A stretch of DNA of 18,506 nt from Methanoculleus sp. (GTDB lineage: Archaea; Halobacteriota; Methanomicrobia; Methanomicrobiales; Methanoculleaceae), in assembly GCA_023230425.1 (NCBI GenBank), contig JALNXI010000008.1, forward strand, positions 1 to 18,506. Direction: 5' to 3'. This document shows positions 6,218-13,773 of this stretch, in pieces; within the stretch, counting starts at the first letter, position 1; every line of letters begins with the position of its first letter. The notes beneath the pieces were generated by a model. That model saw only the letters and a list, made by a program, of their open reading frames with translations, did not search any database and was not told the origin of the DNA. Made by a program: the position numbers and the translations under genes.

Positions 6218-6638
6218 CACCTGTTCGCCGGCGGCCGAGGCCTCCACCGTATGTCCGGGTCACGTAGCCCGTCGGCACGATCCCGCGCCCGACGGCCCGC
6301 ACGGTATCGGCGGCAAGATTCAGAAATTGCCTCACGGCATCCCGGACCGGCATACTCTGAAGGCGATACATGCCGATGCCGGCCGACGAGAATACCTTGA
6401 CCTCTTCCGGCCCGAACTCTCCCGCTATGACGGCGTCCACACCCCGGTCGGCAAGGTCGCGCGCGGACCGATCGGCGGCCGCCCCGAGCACGCAGCTCGT
6501 CGGGTTTATGACGATCTCCACCGCGAGAATCTCCTGGTTCTCCGCATCGACCAGGGTGAACGAGGGCGACGCTCCGAACACCGGCGATACAATATCATCG
6601 AGTCCCCCGGAACGCACGCTGGCAACCGCTATTCTCAT
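6204..6638 (-). CDS. NifX/NifB-type (dinitrogenase iron-molybdenum cofactor-binding domain) protein
   Basis: A 144-residue protein of the Nitro_FeMo-Co family, small domains that bind Fe-S or FeMo-cofactor precursors or act as orphan metal-cluster carriers in methanogens. It begins MRIAVAS, has VSPVFGASPSFTLVD (17-31), then DLADRGVDAVIAGEFGP (61-77) and AGIGMYRL (86-93), all typical. The tail is glycine- and arginine-rich (GGGLGRRRTGGG). The frame is open to 6710, but the ATG at 6638 fits the usual family N-terminus and has GGTGAG 6 nt before it. An ATG at 6644 is the alternative. It lies 68 nt after the treT stop with its own TATA box. No nitrogenase genes are nearby, so a nif role is not supported. 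Confidence 0.85.
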   Translation of the reverse strand: MRIAVASVRSGGLDDIVSPVFGASPSFTLVDAENQEILAVEIVINPTSCVLGAAADRSARDLADRGVDAVIAGEFGPEEVKVFSSAGIGMYRLQSMPVRDAVRQFLNLAADTVRAVGRGIVPTGYVTRTYGGGLGRRRTGGGPR

Positions 6639-6674
6639 CTGCATCTCACCGAGCTCACCGCCAGCACGTCGTGG

Positions 6675-6680
6675 TATATA
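6675..6680 (-). promoter_or_regulatory. TATA box of the NifX-like gene
   Basis: TATATA on the minus strand, in the short gap after treT. The expected transcription start is near 6652, giving a leader of 8-14 nt that still includes the GGTGAG at 6645-6650. Confidence 0.5.
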
Positions 6681-6706
6681 GCAGATCGGGAGCCGGAAGG
6701 ATACCC

Positions 6707-8032
6707 TCACTGCCGGGCCGCACCTGTGGCCATCCTGCTCGTCACCACCTGCGGGTGATAGCAGATAACGCTATCCCGGGCGGTGATTCTGCCGTTGACC
6801 ACCTGGTCGACGACGGCGAGGTGATCCTGCACGCCCCGGGGAAGGAGATAATACTCCCGCACGAACTCCCGGCCTCGCTTTCCCATCTCGAGGGCCAACT
6901 CCGGGTGCCGGAGGAGATGGAGGATCCGGTCAGCAGTCTCCTGGACCGTCGAGACCAGGTAACCATTCCAGCCGTCGCGGATCTGGAGCGGTATGCCGCC
7001 GACGTTCCCGCCGACGACGGGTTTCCCCTTCCAGAGCCCCTCCGTGACGGTCAGCCCAAACCCCTCTTTGATGGACTTCTGGACGATCACATCTGACGCC
7101 CGCTGGAGTGCGTTGATCTCCCGGTGGCTGTCCGGCGGGAGGTCGAGGATATGGATGTCGGGGTCGTCCTCGGCCATCTCGCGGACATCGCGCAGGACGA
7201 GGAAACACTCCGGGTCGTCACACGCCCGCCCGCCGACGAGGACAAGCTGGCAGGGGGTCTTCTGGCGGACCCTCCGGAACGCCTGGATGACGCCGACAGG
7301 GTCCTTGAAGACATCGTAGCGGGAGACCTGGGTGACGATCGGCTTTGCCGGGTCGATACCGTACTTCTCCAGGGTGGCGTCGATCTCGGCCGCAGGAAGG
7401 TCGCGGTTCTTCTCGGAGAGGGGGTCGATGAACGGCGGGATGATGAAACTCGGCACGTTCCAGAGGGGGAGATACTGGAAACTGGAGAATATGCTTGCGT
7501 GGTACTTCTCGACCAGTCTCCGCATGATGTTTCCTATACTCCCCACGGTCCCGGTGGGGACCGTCTCCAGCTGGACGTGGCACCGCCAGAGGAGCCTCTT
7601 CTGTTCGAGTTCCCTGCTCGTCAGGAACTCCACCAGGCCGAGCGGCTGGGGGTCGTGGACGGTAACAACGTCGCAATCATCCTCAATCAGGCCCTCGTTC
7701 CGCCGCTGGGCCTCCCAGTAGGTCTCGACCATCGAAGGTGAGAACCCGTCACGGCCCTGGAGGAAGTTGTGGAGGGTTTTGGTGACATCAAAGAATGCAG
7801 GTTCGGCCTCCATGACGCTCCACACTGTCTCGAGGCCGAGAGCGTTCAGGAACGGAACGTATGAGATCAGGATCTCCGCGACGCCGCCCCCGTGGCGCGT
7901 CGAGTTGATCTCCTGCATCCTGATGCCGGAGAGGCGCTCGGCAAGTTCTTCGACTGCTAAAAATCGCTCTGCTCCCATAATCTGCCGGTACTCCTTGAGG
8001 GAAGGACAACCGGGGAGATCCGTAACGATCAT
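6707..8032 (-). CDS. treT: Trehalose glycosyltransferring synthase (TreT-type, GT4 family)
   Basis: TreT forms trehalose from an NDP-glucose and glucose (reversible, retaining). The 441-residue product shows the typical N-terminus: a Y-x-x-I-x-G entry, LAERLSGIRMQEINST, then the sugar-donor loop HGGGVAEIL (47-55). HDPQP is at 126-130, and the GT-B C-terminal domain has TQVSRYDVFKDP (234-245) and the retaining E-x7-E motif (E323 and E331 in IKEGFGLTVTEG). The ATG at 8032 is chosen because a TATA-like box at 8067-8074 places the transcription start near 8045. A TTG at 8068 in the same frame would fall inside that box. Trehalose is a compatible solute, in keeping with the stress genes nearby. 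A related glycosyltransferase activity, such as trehalose phosphorylase, cannot be excluded by eye. Confidence 0.82.
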   Translation of the reverse strand: MIVTDLPGCPSLKEYRQIMGAERFLAVEELAERLSGIRMQEINSTRHGGGVAEILISYVPFLNALGLETVWSVMEAEPAFFDVTKTLHNFLQGRDGFSPSMVETYWEAQRRNEGLIEDDCDVVTVHDPQPLGLVEFLTSRELEQKRLLWRCHVQLETVPTGTVGSIGNIMRRLVEKYHASIFSSFQYLPLWNVPSFIIPPFIDPLSEKNRDLPAAEIDATLEKYGIDPAKPIVTQVSRYDVFKDPVGVIQAFRRVRQKTPCQLVLVGGRACDDPECFLVLRDVREMAEDDPDIHILDLPPDSHREINALQRASDVIVQKSIKEGFGLTVTEGLWKGKPVVGGNVGGIPLQIRDGWNGYLVSTVQETADRILHLLRHPELALEMGKRGREFVREYYLLPRGVQDHLAVVDQVVNGRITARDSVICYHPQVVTSRMATGAARQ

Positions 8033-8066
8033 CAGAGAACCACTGCCCGGTAATACACCTCCGGCC

Positions 8067-8074
8067 AATAAAAT
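8067..8074 (-). promoter_or_regulatory. TATA/BRE-like promoter of treT
   Basis: On the minus strand, CCGAAAGGC then ATTTTATT. The purine-rich block resembles a BRE element, and a nearly identical GCGAAAGGG precedes the TATA box of the lipoprotein gene at 11864-11871. Confidence 0.45.
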
Positions 8075-8201
8075 GCCTTTCGGTAGGGGGTCAGCAGCCC
8101 GGATAGTAACTCCGTCACTCTACCGGGTATGCTGTCTTCCTGCCCGGACCCGCCAGTCCCGGAAATGGGATTCCGGCGAAGTGGCGAGCCAGAATAAGAG
8201 G

Positions 8202-8630
8202 TTACTTGCTCCGGATCTGCGGTGTATAGCGGGCGTTGTCGTCGTCTGTGCCAGAAGAGGCATCCCGGGGAAGGACTCTCTCCAGCGCCGTCTTCAACTC
8301 GACAAGCGAGATAGGTTTCTCCAGGACACCGACGATATCATTCGCATACCTAGAATACTCCTCGGGCCAGACATGTTTTGCTGTAAAGAGCAGGACCGGG
8401 ATATCCTTGAGTTCCTCATTCCGCTTCAGTTCCTCCAGAAACTGCCACCCATCGATAGGGGACATCATCACATCGAGGATGATAAGCGCGGGCCTCTCTT
8501 TCTTGAGCATCCGCAGGGCGTCCCACCCGTTGTGGACCAGAAGTGGTTCACGGTTGATCTTCCGGAGCAGCAGTTCCATTACTTCCAGCGTCGGCAGGTC
8601 ATCGTCGACGACCATAATCTTGTTTCCCAC
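8202..8630 (-). CDS. Single-domain response regulator (CheY-like receiver)
   Basis: A 142-residue receiver with no output domain. The acidic pocket is VVDDD (7-11), the phospho-acceptor is D53 (IILDVMM), the switch residue is T83 (LLFTAK) and the conserved lysine is K105 (EKP). After the domain there is a polar tail of about 20 residues. It starts 3 nt after the stop of the histidine kinase gene, so the two form one operon and almost surely a cognate pair. With no DNA-binding domain it must signal by protein contact, either to another regulator or back to the kinase; this is common in methanogen two-component systems. Confidence 0.92.
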   Translation of the reverse strand: MGNKIMVVDDDLPTLEVMELLLRKINREPLLVHNGWDALRMLKKERPALIILDVMMSPIDGWQFLEELKRNEELKDIPVLLFTAKHVWPEEYSRYANDIVGVLEKPISLVELKTALERVLPRDASSGTDDDNARYTPQIRSK

Positions 8631-8633
8631 TGT

Positions 8634-10433
8634 TCACACCTCCCTGGGTATCCTGATGGTGAAGGTGCTCCCCTCGCCCACCACACTTGTCACAGTTATC
8701 TCCCCTCCATGCAGCTGGACATACTTGTTCGCGATCGAGAGTCCTGGGCAGATTCGGCCGCTTTTTCGGCCCAGTTTTTCGGCGCCCCCGATATAGAACG
8801 GCCCAAAGATCGATCGTATGATATCCGCGGGGATACCGATGCCATTATCGCACACCATAATATAATGGTTCTCATTTGATTCCGCGTAGCGGATCCATAC
8901 ATTCTCTGGCGGTTTATTATACTTAACCGCATTTGATACCAGGCTCTCCACCGCCAGATAAAGCCGGTCGGGATCTCCTAATATGTGGACAGTCTCCGGT
9001 ATTTCATTGCTGACCCGGGCTTCCCGATCGTATCCGCCGCCGGAGATGACGGAATCGATGAGCTGGCGGAGCTGGATAGTATGGAGGGTCAGGTCGATAT
9101 GGTCCATTGTAAGCAGACTCAACTCGACCATTCTCTCAACCACCGCCTGCTCCTGTTGGGCGCACTCGAGGCAGGTCGCAAGGTACTTCTCCGTCTCACC
9201 CGAGATTCCGTAGTCTCCGGGATTCTCGACGATCATCTGGAGATAGCCGATGAGTGGCTGCAATGGCGTGCGCAGTTCGTGGGACAGGGTAGTGACGAGC
9301 CCCTTCCACTGGTCAACCTCCCACGCCATCTGCCTGCAGGAAAGCTGCTGCCGCCGCATCTCGGTGGTGTCGCGTGCCGACCCTACGATGCCGATGAGGT
9401 CGCCGTCCGCCCCGGGGTAGGGAGCGATTGTGACGGAGAAGGTATGGCAGGCTCCCGCCAGCTCCAGGTCGAGATCGTAACGGGCAGTCTCCTGTTCATC
9501 AACCACCTTACGAACCCATTCCATCTGTTGCGCGGCAAGGTCACCGGGGAGGAGGGCATCCACACTCCGTCCGATGAGACCGTCGGGAGAGATCCCGTGC
9601 TCAGAGGCGCGCTGCCAGGAGAAGTGGAGGATGCGGCCCGTAATATCCTGCATGAAGAAGATGTCGTTTGACTGGTGGATGAGTTCCATCAGGCGTCCGT
9701 TTGACTGGATGAGATCGGCCTGCCCATCCTGGGATCTGCCGGTATCCACGACGGTGCACTCGAAGAGGTTCTCGGCGACCAGCGCCCGGCAGGAGATGAG
9801 GACCCGACGGGCATCGCCGTTGCGTGCCCAAAACGTCGTCTCCGCATTCCCGACGTAGCCTTCCCGGTTCATCTCCTCGATGAACCGGACCTTGCTGCTC
9901 TCATCCGCCCAGAACTTCTCCGCAGGGATGCCGATGAGTTCATGGGGTGCGTAACCGAGTATATCGGCACACCGCCTGCTGATGCAGAGCAGTCGGAGGG
10001 TTTTCGGGTCGCAGAGAAACTTTGCGTCGCACGTATTCTCGACAACCTGCCTGCACCGGGAAGCGATCAGGCGGGAGTCCTGCGAGAAGAGAGTCGTCGC
10101 CCCGAAGACCCAGAAGAAGATCATCATGTGCAACCCCGTCATCACCGGGTCTATGGTAAAGCCAAGGGCTGACAGATACGTCCGTATGAGCGCGAATCCA
10201 ACAACCAGGAGTGCGGTCACCCTGAACCCCTGGCGGGGGAACCAGAGAGCGACAAGGAGGATGGGGATGCAGTAGATCAGGGAAATGGCTGGATAAACGC
10301 CGTAATCCGGTGCAGCCGCCGTCAGCATGAGCGATATCACCGAAAATGACACTATCACGATCATTCTGACGATATCCGTTCCGGTAAAGAGGTCTTCCTG
10401 GAAATGACTCGATAAGCACCGGTTTACGGACAT
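8634..10433 (-). CDS. Membrane-anchored PAS-PAS sensor histidine kinase
   Basis: A 599-residue sensor kinase. Four hydrophobic segments lie at about 22-40, 46-66, 71-90 and 97-116, with little extracytoplasmic sequence, so the signal is probably sensed in the membrane or by the PAS domains. PAS 1 spans about 125-230 (ILGYAPHELIG) and PAS 2 about 245-360 (HGISPDGLIGRSV). The HisKA H-box is SHELRTPLQPLIGY with H385. The HATPase has its N-box at 496-506 (SLVSNAVKYNK, N501), G1 at 528-534 (CDNGIGIP, D529) and an F-box near 543. The G2 box is unusual: GRICPGLSIANKY replaces the normal GTGLGLSI pattern, which may weaken nucleotide binding. The ATG at 10433 is first in frame, close to a strong TATA box. 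Confidence 0.93.
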   Translation of the reverse strand: MSVNRCLSSHFQEDLFTGTDIVRMIVIVSFSVISLMLTAAAPDYGVYPAISLIYCIPILLVALWFPRQGFRVTALLVVGFALIRTYLSALGFTIDPVMTGLHMMIFFWVFGATTLFSQDSRLIASRCRQVVENTCDAKFLCDPKTLRLLCISRRCADILGYAPHELIGIPAEKFWADESSKVRFIEEMNREGYVGNAETTFWARNGDARRVLISCRALVAENLFECTVVDTGRSQDGQADLIQSNGRLMELIHQSNDIFFMQDITGRILHFSWQRASEHGISPDGLIGRSVDALLPGDLAAQQMEWVRKVVDEQETARYDLDLELAGACHTFSVTIAPYPGADGDLIGIVGSARDTTEMRRQQLSCRQMAWEVDQWKGLVTTLSHELRTPLQPLIGYLQMIVENPGDYGISGETEKYLATCLECAQQEQAVVERMVELSLLTMDHIDLTLHTIQLRQLIDSVISGGGYDREARVSNEIPETVHILGDPDRLYLAVESLVSNAVKYNKPPENVWIRYAESNENHYIMVCDNGIGIPADIIRSIFGPFYIGGAEKLGRKSGRICPGLSIANKYVQLHGGEITVTSVVGEGSTFTIRIPREV

Positions 10434-10462
10434 GGAAGATACAAAGGGTTATCCGGGAAAGG

Positions 10463-10470
10463 TATATAAA
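10463..10470 (-). promoter_or_regulatory. TATA box of the histidine kinase/response regulator operon
   Basis: TTTATATA on the minus strand; the transcription start is expected near 10441, giving a leader of about 8 nt. A second AT-rich box on the same strand (CTTTATATTTC, about 10515-10525) could be a distal promoter. The 219-bp gap to the divergent reductase gene holds no other clear feature. Confidence 0.5.
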
Positions 10471-10621
10471 CCATTCGGAATCCTGTTGCAGGACATAAAT
10501 AATGTTTCCCCAAAAGAAATATAAAGTGCTCTTTTTTGAGACCCCATGTCGAATATTTCTCCGGTCCCAGAGGGGATGGGGCGAAGGCTGCAGTGGGTTC
10601 CATACCGCTTCCAGGGAGAGC

Positions 10622-10627
10622 ATATAT
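10622..10627 (+). promoter_or_regulatory. TATA box of the riboflavin/F420 pathway reductase gene
   Basis: ATATAT within GCATATATGAGG, centred about 28 nt before the ATG at 10653. The transcript would have almost no leader, and no ribosome binding site precedes the start. Confidence 0.5.
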
Positions 10628-10652
10628 GAGGATCATCGTGTAACTCTAGAAT

Positions 10653-11333
10653 ATGCGCCCGTTTGTCTTCGTCAACGTCGCCATGAGCGCTGACGGGAAG
10701 ATATCAACACGAGAGCGACGGCAGGTGAGGATCTCGGGGAGTGAGGATTTCTCGCGTGTTGACCGGATCAAGGCGGAGAGCGATGCCATCATGATCGGCA
10801 TCGGCACCGTGCTCGCTGACAACCCCTCACTCACCGTCAAGTCACCGGAACTCCGGGCCAAGCGTGTAGCGGCCGGGAAGGATGAGCATCCCATCCGTGT
10901 CGTGATAGACAGCACAGGAAGAACACCTGTTGATGCGGATATCCTCCACAAGGGGACCGGGAAGCGCATCGTTGCCGTCTCGGGTGCAGCACCCCGGGAG
11001 AGGGCGGAGGCGCTCGGGGATCACGCCGTGGTCGTCGTCGCCGGTGATGAAACCGTCGATCTTGCGGCCCTGCTCGAGGAACTGCACCGGCAGGGTGTCC
11101 GGCGCCTGATGGTCGAGGGGGGCGGAACCCTGATCTGGGCGCTTTTTGAGCAAAGGCTCGTCGACGAACTCCAGACATTCATCGGCAACATCGTCATCGG
11201 CGGTAAGGATGCCCCCACGCCGGCGGACGGTGCCGGATTTCTCCGGGAGGCAGATTTTGCTCGACTGCGCATCATCGAGACCATTCGGCTCGATGACGGC
11301 CTACTTATACGGTGGAGCGTTGAGAAGCGATGA
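10653..11333 (+). CDS. 2,5-diamino-6-ribosylamino-4(3H)-pyrimidinone 5'-phosphate reductase (archaeal RIB7-type)
   Basis: An NAD(P)H-dependent reductase that converts the ribosylamino group of the pyrimidine intermediate to ribitylamino, a shared step toward riboflavin and the deazaflavin F420. The 226-residue protein matches the RibD C-terminal/RIB7 domain throughout: FVFVNVAMSADGKIS (5-18), the nucleotide loop GIGTVLADNPSL (49-60), RVVIDSTGRTP (82-92), MVEGGGTL (153-160) and DELQTFIGNIVIGG. No deaminase domain is fused, as expected for the archaeal route, where reduction precedes deamination. Probably monocistronic: it has its own TATA box, and a hairpin follows the stop. In a methanogen F420 is essential, so the gene should be indispensable. 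Confidence 0.92.
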   Translation: MRPFVFVNVAMSADGKISTRERRQVRISGSEDFSRVDRIKAESDAIMIGIGTVLADNPSLTVKSPELRAKRVAAGKDEHPIRVVIDSTGRTPVDADILHKGTGKRIVAVSGAAPRERAEALGDHAVVVVAGDETVDLAALLEELHRQGVRRLMVEGGGTLIWALFEQRLVDELQTFIGNIVIGGKDAPTPADGAGFLREADFARLRIIETIRLDDGLLIRWSVEKR

Positions 11334-11335
11334 GA

Positions 11336-11355
11336 GCGGGAGGAACCTCTCCCGC
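11336..11355 (+). terminator. Hairpin after the reductase gene
   Basis: GCGGGAG (11336-11342), loop GAACCT, CTCCCGC (11349-11355), starting 2 nt after the stop. No T tract follows on this strand, so it may act as a 3'-end stabiliser or a weak terminator. Confidence 0.4.
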
Positions 11356-11358
11356 CAC

Positions 11359-11390
11359 AAAAAAGAGAACCTGAAGGTTACGGAACCTTC
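11359..11390 (-). terminator. Hairpin plus oligo-T terminator of the lipoprotein gene
   Basis: On the minus strand GAAGGTT (11384-11390) pairs with AACCTTC (11373-11379) around the TAA stop codon, followed by CTCTTTTTTG with six T (11359-11364). This is the clearest terminator in the window. Confidence 0.6.
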
Positions 11391-11842
11391 ACAATCTCGT
11401 CCTTAACCTTGTAAGAACCTCCCGTGACGAGAGCTACGGTTATCTCGACCCGGTTCTCCCCCTGTGCGTTGTGAATAACGCGTTCGTTACCGATGACCGG
11501 CTGCATCGTCTCGGTGACGACCTCCCCGGTCGACTTGGTCACGCGGAGATCAATGCTCTTTATGAAGTCCTGACCTTTACCGCCGCGGAACGCGATATAC
11601 AGATCGTTCGTAACCCGCGAGGGGTATCCGCCCGTAATCTGGAACTCAATCTCCTTTCCCGGCGGCACCGTCTGCGTCGGGCCGGGGGCGAGCGAGACCT
11701 GGGTCGTCGGCACGGGAGTTGCCGCAGCCGTCGGAGTCTCTGTCGTGGATGGCCCGGCGTCGCTGCCCGAGCCCGTGCAGGCAGCGCTGAACGAAAATGC
11801 GAGCAGAAGCACGATCAGAACAGGTAGCAACCTGAAGTTCAT
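11378..11842 (-). CDS. Small predicted lipoprotein of unknown function
   Basis: A 154-residue exported protein. The N-terminus is a lipoprotein-type signal: MNFR, a hydrophobic run (LLPVLIVLLLAFSFSAA) and a lipobox cysteine at 22. A low-complexity Thr/Pro/Ala linker (about 30-60) follows, as is usual for methanogen surface proteins. Then comes a beta-rich domain (EIEFQITGGYPSRVTNDLYIAF..., ending GGSYKVKDEIVKVP). Similar small domains occur in Methanomicrobiales cell-surface proteins, but I cannot name a function. The frame is open much further upstream, antisense to the next gene. The ATG at 11842 is chosen from the signal peptide and from a TATA box that places transcription start at or beside it (leaderless). 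Confidence 0.85.
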   Translation of the reverse strand: MNFRLLPVLIVLLLAFSFSAACTGSGSDAGPSTTETPTAAATPVPTTQVSLAPGPTQTVPPGKEIEFQITGGYPSRVTNDLYIAFRGGKGQDFIKSIDLRVTKSTGEVVTETMQPVIGNERVIHNAQGENRVEITVALVTGGSYKVKDEIVKVP

Positions 11843-11863
11843 AAGCCATTCATGCACATCAAG

Positions 11864-11871
11864 ATATTTTA
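11864..11871 (-). promoter_or_regulatory. Promoter of the lipoprotein gene (leaderless)
   Basis: On the minus strand, GCGAAAGGG (BRE-like) then TAAAATAT. The expected transcription start, near 11843, coincides with the ATG at 11842. Confidence 0.5.
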
Positions 11872-11948
11872 CCCTTTCGCCACGCTCCCGGCATCCCGGC
11901 GATACGATGGTATAAATACCCGGTGCGGCTGTCCGGCAAATAGAAAAC

Positions 11949-11956
11949 TTTATAAT
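11949..11956 (+). promoter_or_regulatory. TATA box of the glutamate synthase domain gene
   Basis: TTTATAAT, with the transcription start near 11977 and a leader of about 22 nt containing GAGGTG (11988-11993). A second candidate, TATAAATA (11911-11918), lies within the near-palindrome GGTATAAATACC and could serve either strand. Confidence 0.5.
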
Positions 11957-11998
11957 CGCAGGAAGGAACATTCTATCTATACGCATAGAGGTGCAACA

Positions 11999-13588
11999 AT
12001 GAACCTGCGAAGACCGAACGCGAATGAGGCGACGGGAACGAGCAACCGGTCCCGGGACGTTGTGCCCATGTCCGGCATCTGCACCCGGTGCGTCGACGGG
12101 TGCAAGGGAGCCTGCGAGATCTGGCTCGCCTCCTTCCGGGGCAGAGAAGTGCTCTACCCCGGCCCGTTCGGCGAGGTCACGGCCGGCGCGGATAAGAACT
12201 ACCCGGTCGACTACTCGCATCTGAACATCCAGGGCTACGCACGGGGGGCAAAGGGGCTGCCCGAAGGCATCGAGGCCGGCCCCGACACCGCGGTATTCCA
12301 CGCCGCCGATACCCGGACTGAGTATGGGTGGAACACAAAAGTCCCGATGCGGATCCCCATCTTCACCGGGGCACTCGGATCGACCGAGAGCGCCCGGGCG
12401 AACTGGGAGCACTTCGCCGTCGGGGCCGCCATAGCGGGCATCACCCTCGTCTGCGGGGAGAACGTCTGTGGCGTTGACCCGGACCTCGTGCTGGACCACA
12501 ACGGCAAGGTCAGCAGGTCGCCCGAGATGGACCGCCGCATCGAGACTTACCAGAAGTTCCACGACCGGTATGGGGAACTCCTGGTGCAGTTGAACGTCGA
12601 GGACACGCGGCTTGGGACTGCCGAGTATGTCTCCGCAAAGCACAACCTGGAGACGATCGAGCTGAAGTGGGGGCAGGGCGCAAAGTGCATCGGCGGCGAG
12701 ATTAAGGTCGCCAGCCTCACCCAGGCGAATCAGCTAAAAGATCGGGGTTACATCGTCCTCCCGGACCCGGGGATCCACGGCGTGCAGGCGGCCTTCCGGG
12801 AAGGCGCCTTAAAGGAGTTCGAGCGCCACTCCCGGGTAGGCTTCGTCACCCGGGAAGGCTTCCTCGAGGAGGTCGACCGCCTCCGGGACATCGGCTTTAC
12901 GCGGGTCACCCTCAAGACCGGTGCCTACTCGGCCGTCGAGCTCGCTATGGCTATCCGCTACGGCGCCGAAGCGAAGATCGATCTCCTCACCATCGACGGC
13001 GCACCCGGCGGCACCGGAATGAGCCCCTGGCCGATGATGAATGAGTGGGGCATCCCGACCTTCTACATCGAGTCTCTCGCCTACCAGTTCTGCGAGCGGC
13101 TCCGGGAGCGGGGCATCCGGGTCCCGGATATCGCCATCGCGGGCGGGTTCGCCGACGAGGCGAATGTCTTCAAGGCGCTCGCCATGGGGAGCCCCTACGT
13201 CCGGGCCGTCTGTATGGGCCGCGGCCTCATGATCCCCGGCATGGTCGGCAAGAACATAGCAAAGTGGCTCGAGGCCGGCGAACTCCCAAAGACCATCTCG
13301 AAGTACGGCCGCACCCGGGAGGAGATCTTCGTCTGCTACGAGGAACTCAGGGAGAAGTACCCCGACCGGATCGACGAGATCCCGCTCGGCGCGATCGGGG
13401 TCTATACCTACGCCCAGAAGTTCAGGACGGGGCTCCAGCAGATCATGGCCGGGACCCGGAACTTCAGCCTCGGGACGGTCGCCCGGAGCGACCTGATGGC
13501 GCTGACCGAGGAGGCGGAGGCGGTCTCCGGCATACCGTATGTGATGCGGGCTTACCGTGACGCAGCTGAAGCAATCCTCGATTCGTGA
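11999..13588 (+). CDS. FMN-binding glutamate synthase family protein (GltB central domain) with N-terminal Cys cluster
   Basis: In glutamate synthase this domain is the FMN barrel where ammonia and 2-oxoglutarate are joined and reduced to glutamate. The 529-residue product has the cysteine cluster C28-x2-C31-x3-C35-x3-C39, a likely Fe-S site. A TIM-barrel synthase domain follows: GGEIKVASLTQANQLKDRGY, IDGAPGGTGMSPWPMMNEWG near 330-350, and the FMN-phosphate region PDIAIAGGFADEANVFKAL near 375-393. The amidotransferase and FAD/NADPH domains of bacterial enzymes are absent and would be encoded elsewhere. The ATG at 11999 is chosen for the GAGGTG 5 nt upstream; the open frame to 11852 lies before the promoter. 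It may use ammonia directly or have a related role. A GC hairpin follows the stop. Confidence 0.88.
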   Translation: MNLRRPNANEATGTSNRSRDVVPMSGICTRCVDGCKGACEIWLASFRGREVLYPGPFGEVTAGADKNYPVDYSHLNIQGYARGAKGLPEGIEAGPDTAVFHAADTRTEYGWNTKVPMRIPIFTGALGSTESARANWEHFAVGAAIAGITLVCGENVCGVDPDLVLDHNGKVSRSPEMDRRIETYQKFHDRYGELLVQLNVEDTRLGTAEYVSAKHNLETIELKWGQGAKCIGGEIKVASLTQANQLKDRGYIVLPDPGIHGVQAAFREGALKEFERHSRVGFVTREGFLEEVDRLRDIGFTRVTLKTGAYSAVELAMAIRYGAEAKIDLLTIDGAPGGTGMSPWPMMNEWGIPTFYIESLAYQFCERLRERGIRVPDIAIAGGFADEANVFKALAMGSPYVRAVCMGRGLMIPGMVGKNIAKWLEAGELPKTISKYGRTREEIFVCYEELREKYPDRIDEIPLGAIGVYTYAQKFRTGLQQIMAGTRNFSLGTVARSDLMALTEEAEAVSGIPYVMRAYRDAAEAILDS

Positions 13589-13601
13589 GCACGGGCGATA
13601 T

Positions 13602-13619
13602 GGGCCGGGAGCCCGGCCC
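13602..13619 (+). terminator. GC hairpin after the glutamate synthase domain gene
   Basis: GGGCCGGG (13602-13609), AG, CCCGGCCC (13612-13619), 14 nt after the stop and followed by a C/T-rich run. It is probably involved in termination or 3'-end formation. Confidence 0.4.
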
Positions 13620-13731
13620 CTGACCCCCCCTCTCTGTCCGGGCAGGGAAGCACCGCCGACGACCATAAGCAGTCCCAAATCCGATAGATACTAAAAATCA
13701 ACGCCATCTGATAATATTCTCGACCTGCGAT

Positions 13732-13768
13732 AATATTTAATGCAAATAGTGCATCAGGTATGCCTGAT
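13732..13768 (+). promoter_or_regulatory. TATA box and overlapping dyad upstream of the epimerase gene
   Basis: ATATTTAAT (13732-13740) predicts transcription start near 13761. The dyad ATCAGG-TATG-CCTGAT (13753-13768; perfect 6-bp arms) straddles that point and ends 5 nt before the ATG. This is a good place for a repressor to block initiation. Confidence 0.45.
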
Positions 13769-13773
13769 ACATC

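Noticed and set aside
6204..6638. The idea that the NifX-like protein marks a nitrogen-fixation cluster.
   Set aside because: No nifH, D, K, E, N or B is in the window; this domain is common in methanogens as an orphan.
11843..12643. Long upstream extension of the lipoprotein frame.
   Set aside because: It runs antisense through the glutamate synthase gene. The signal peptide and promoter place the start at 11842.
12809..13678. A 289-codon minus-strand frame.
   Set aside because: It is the antisense reading of the glutamate synthase domain gene; no family features.
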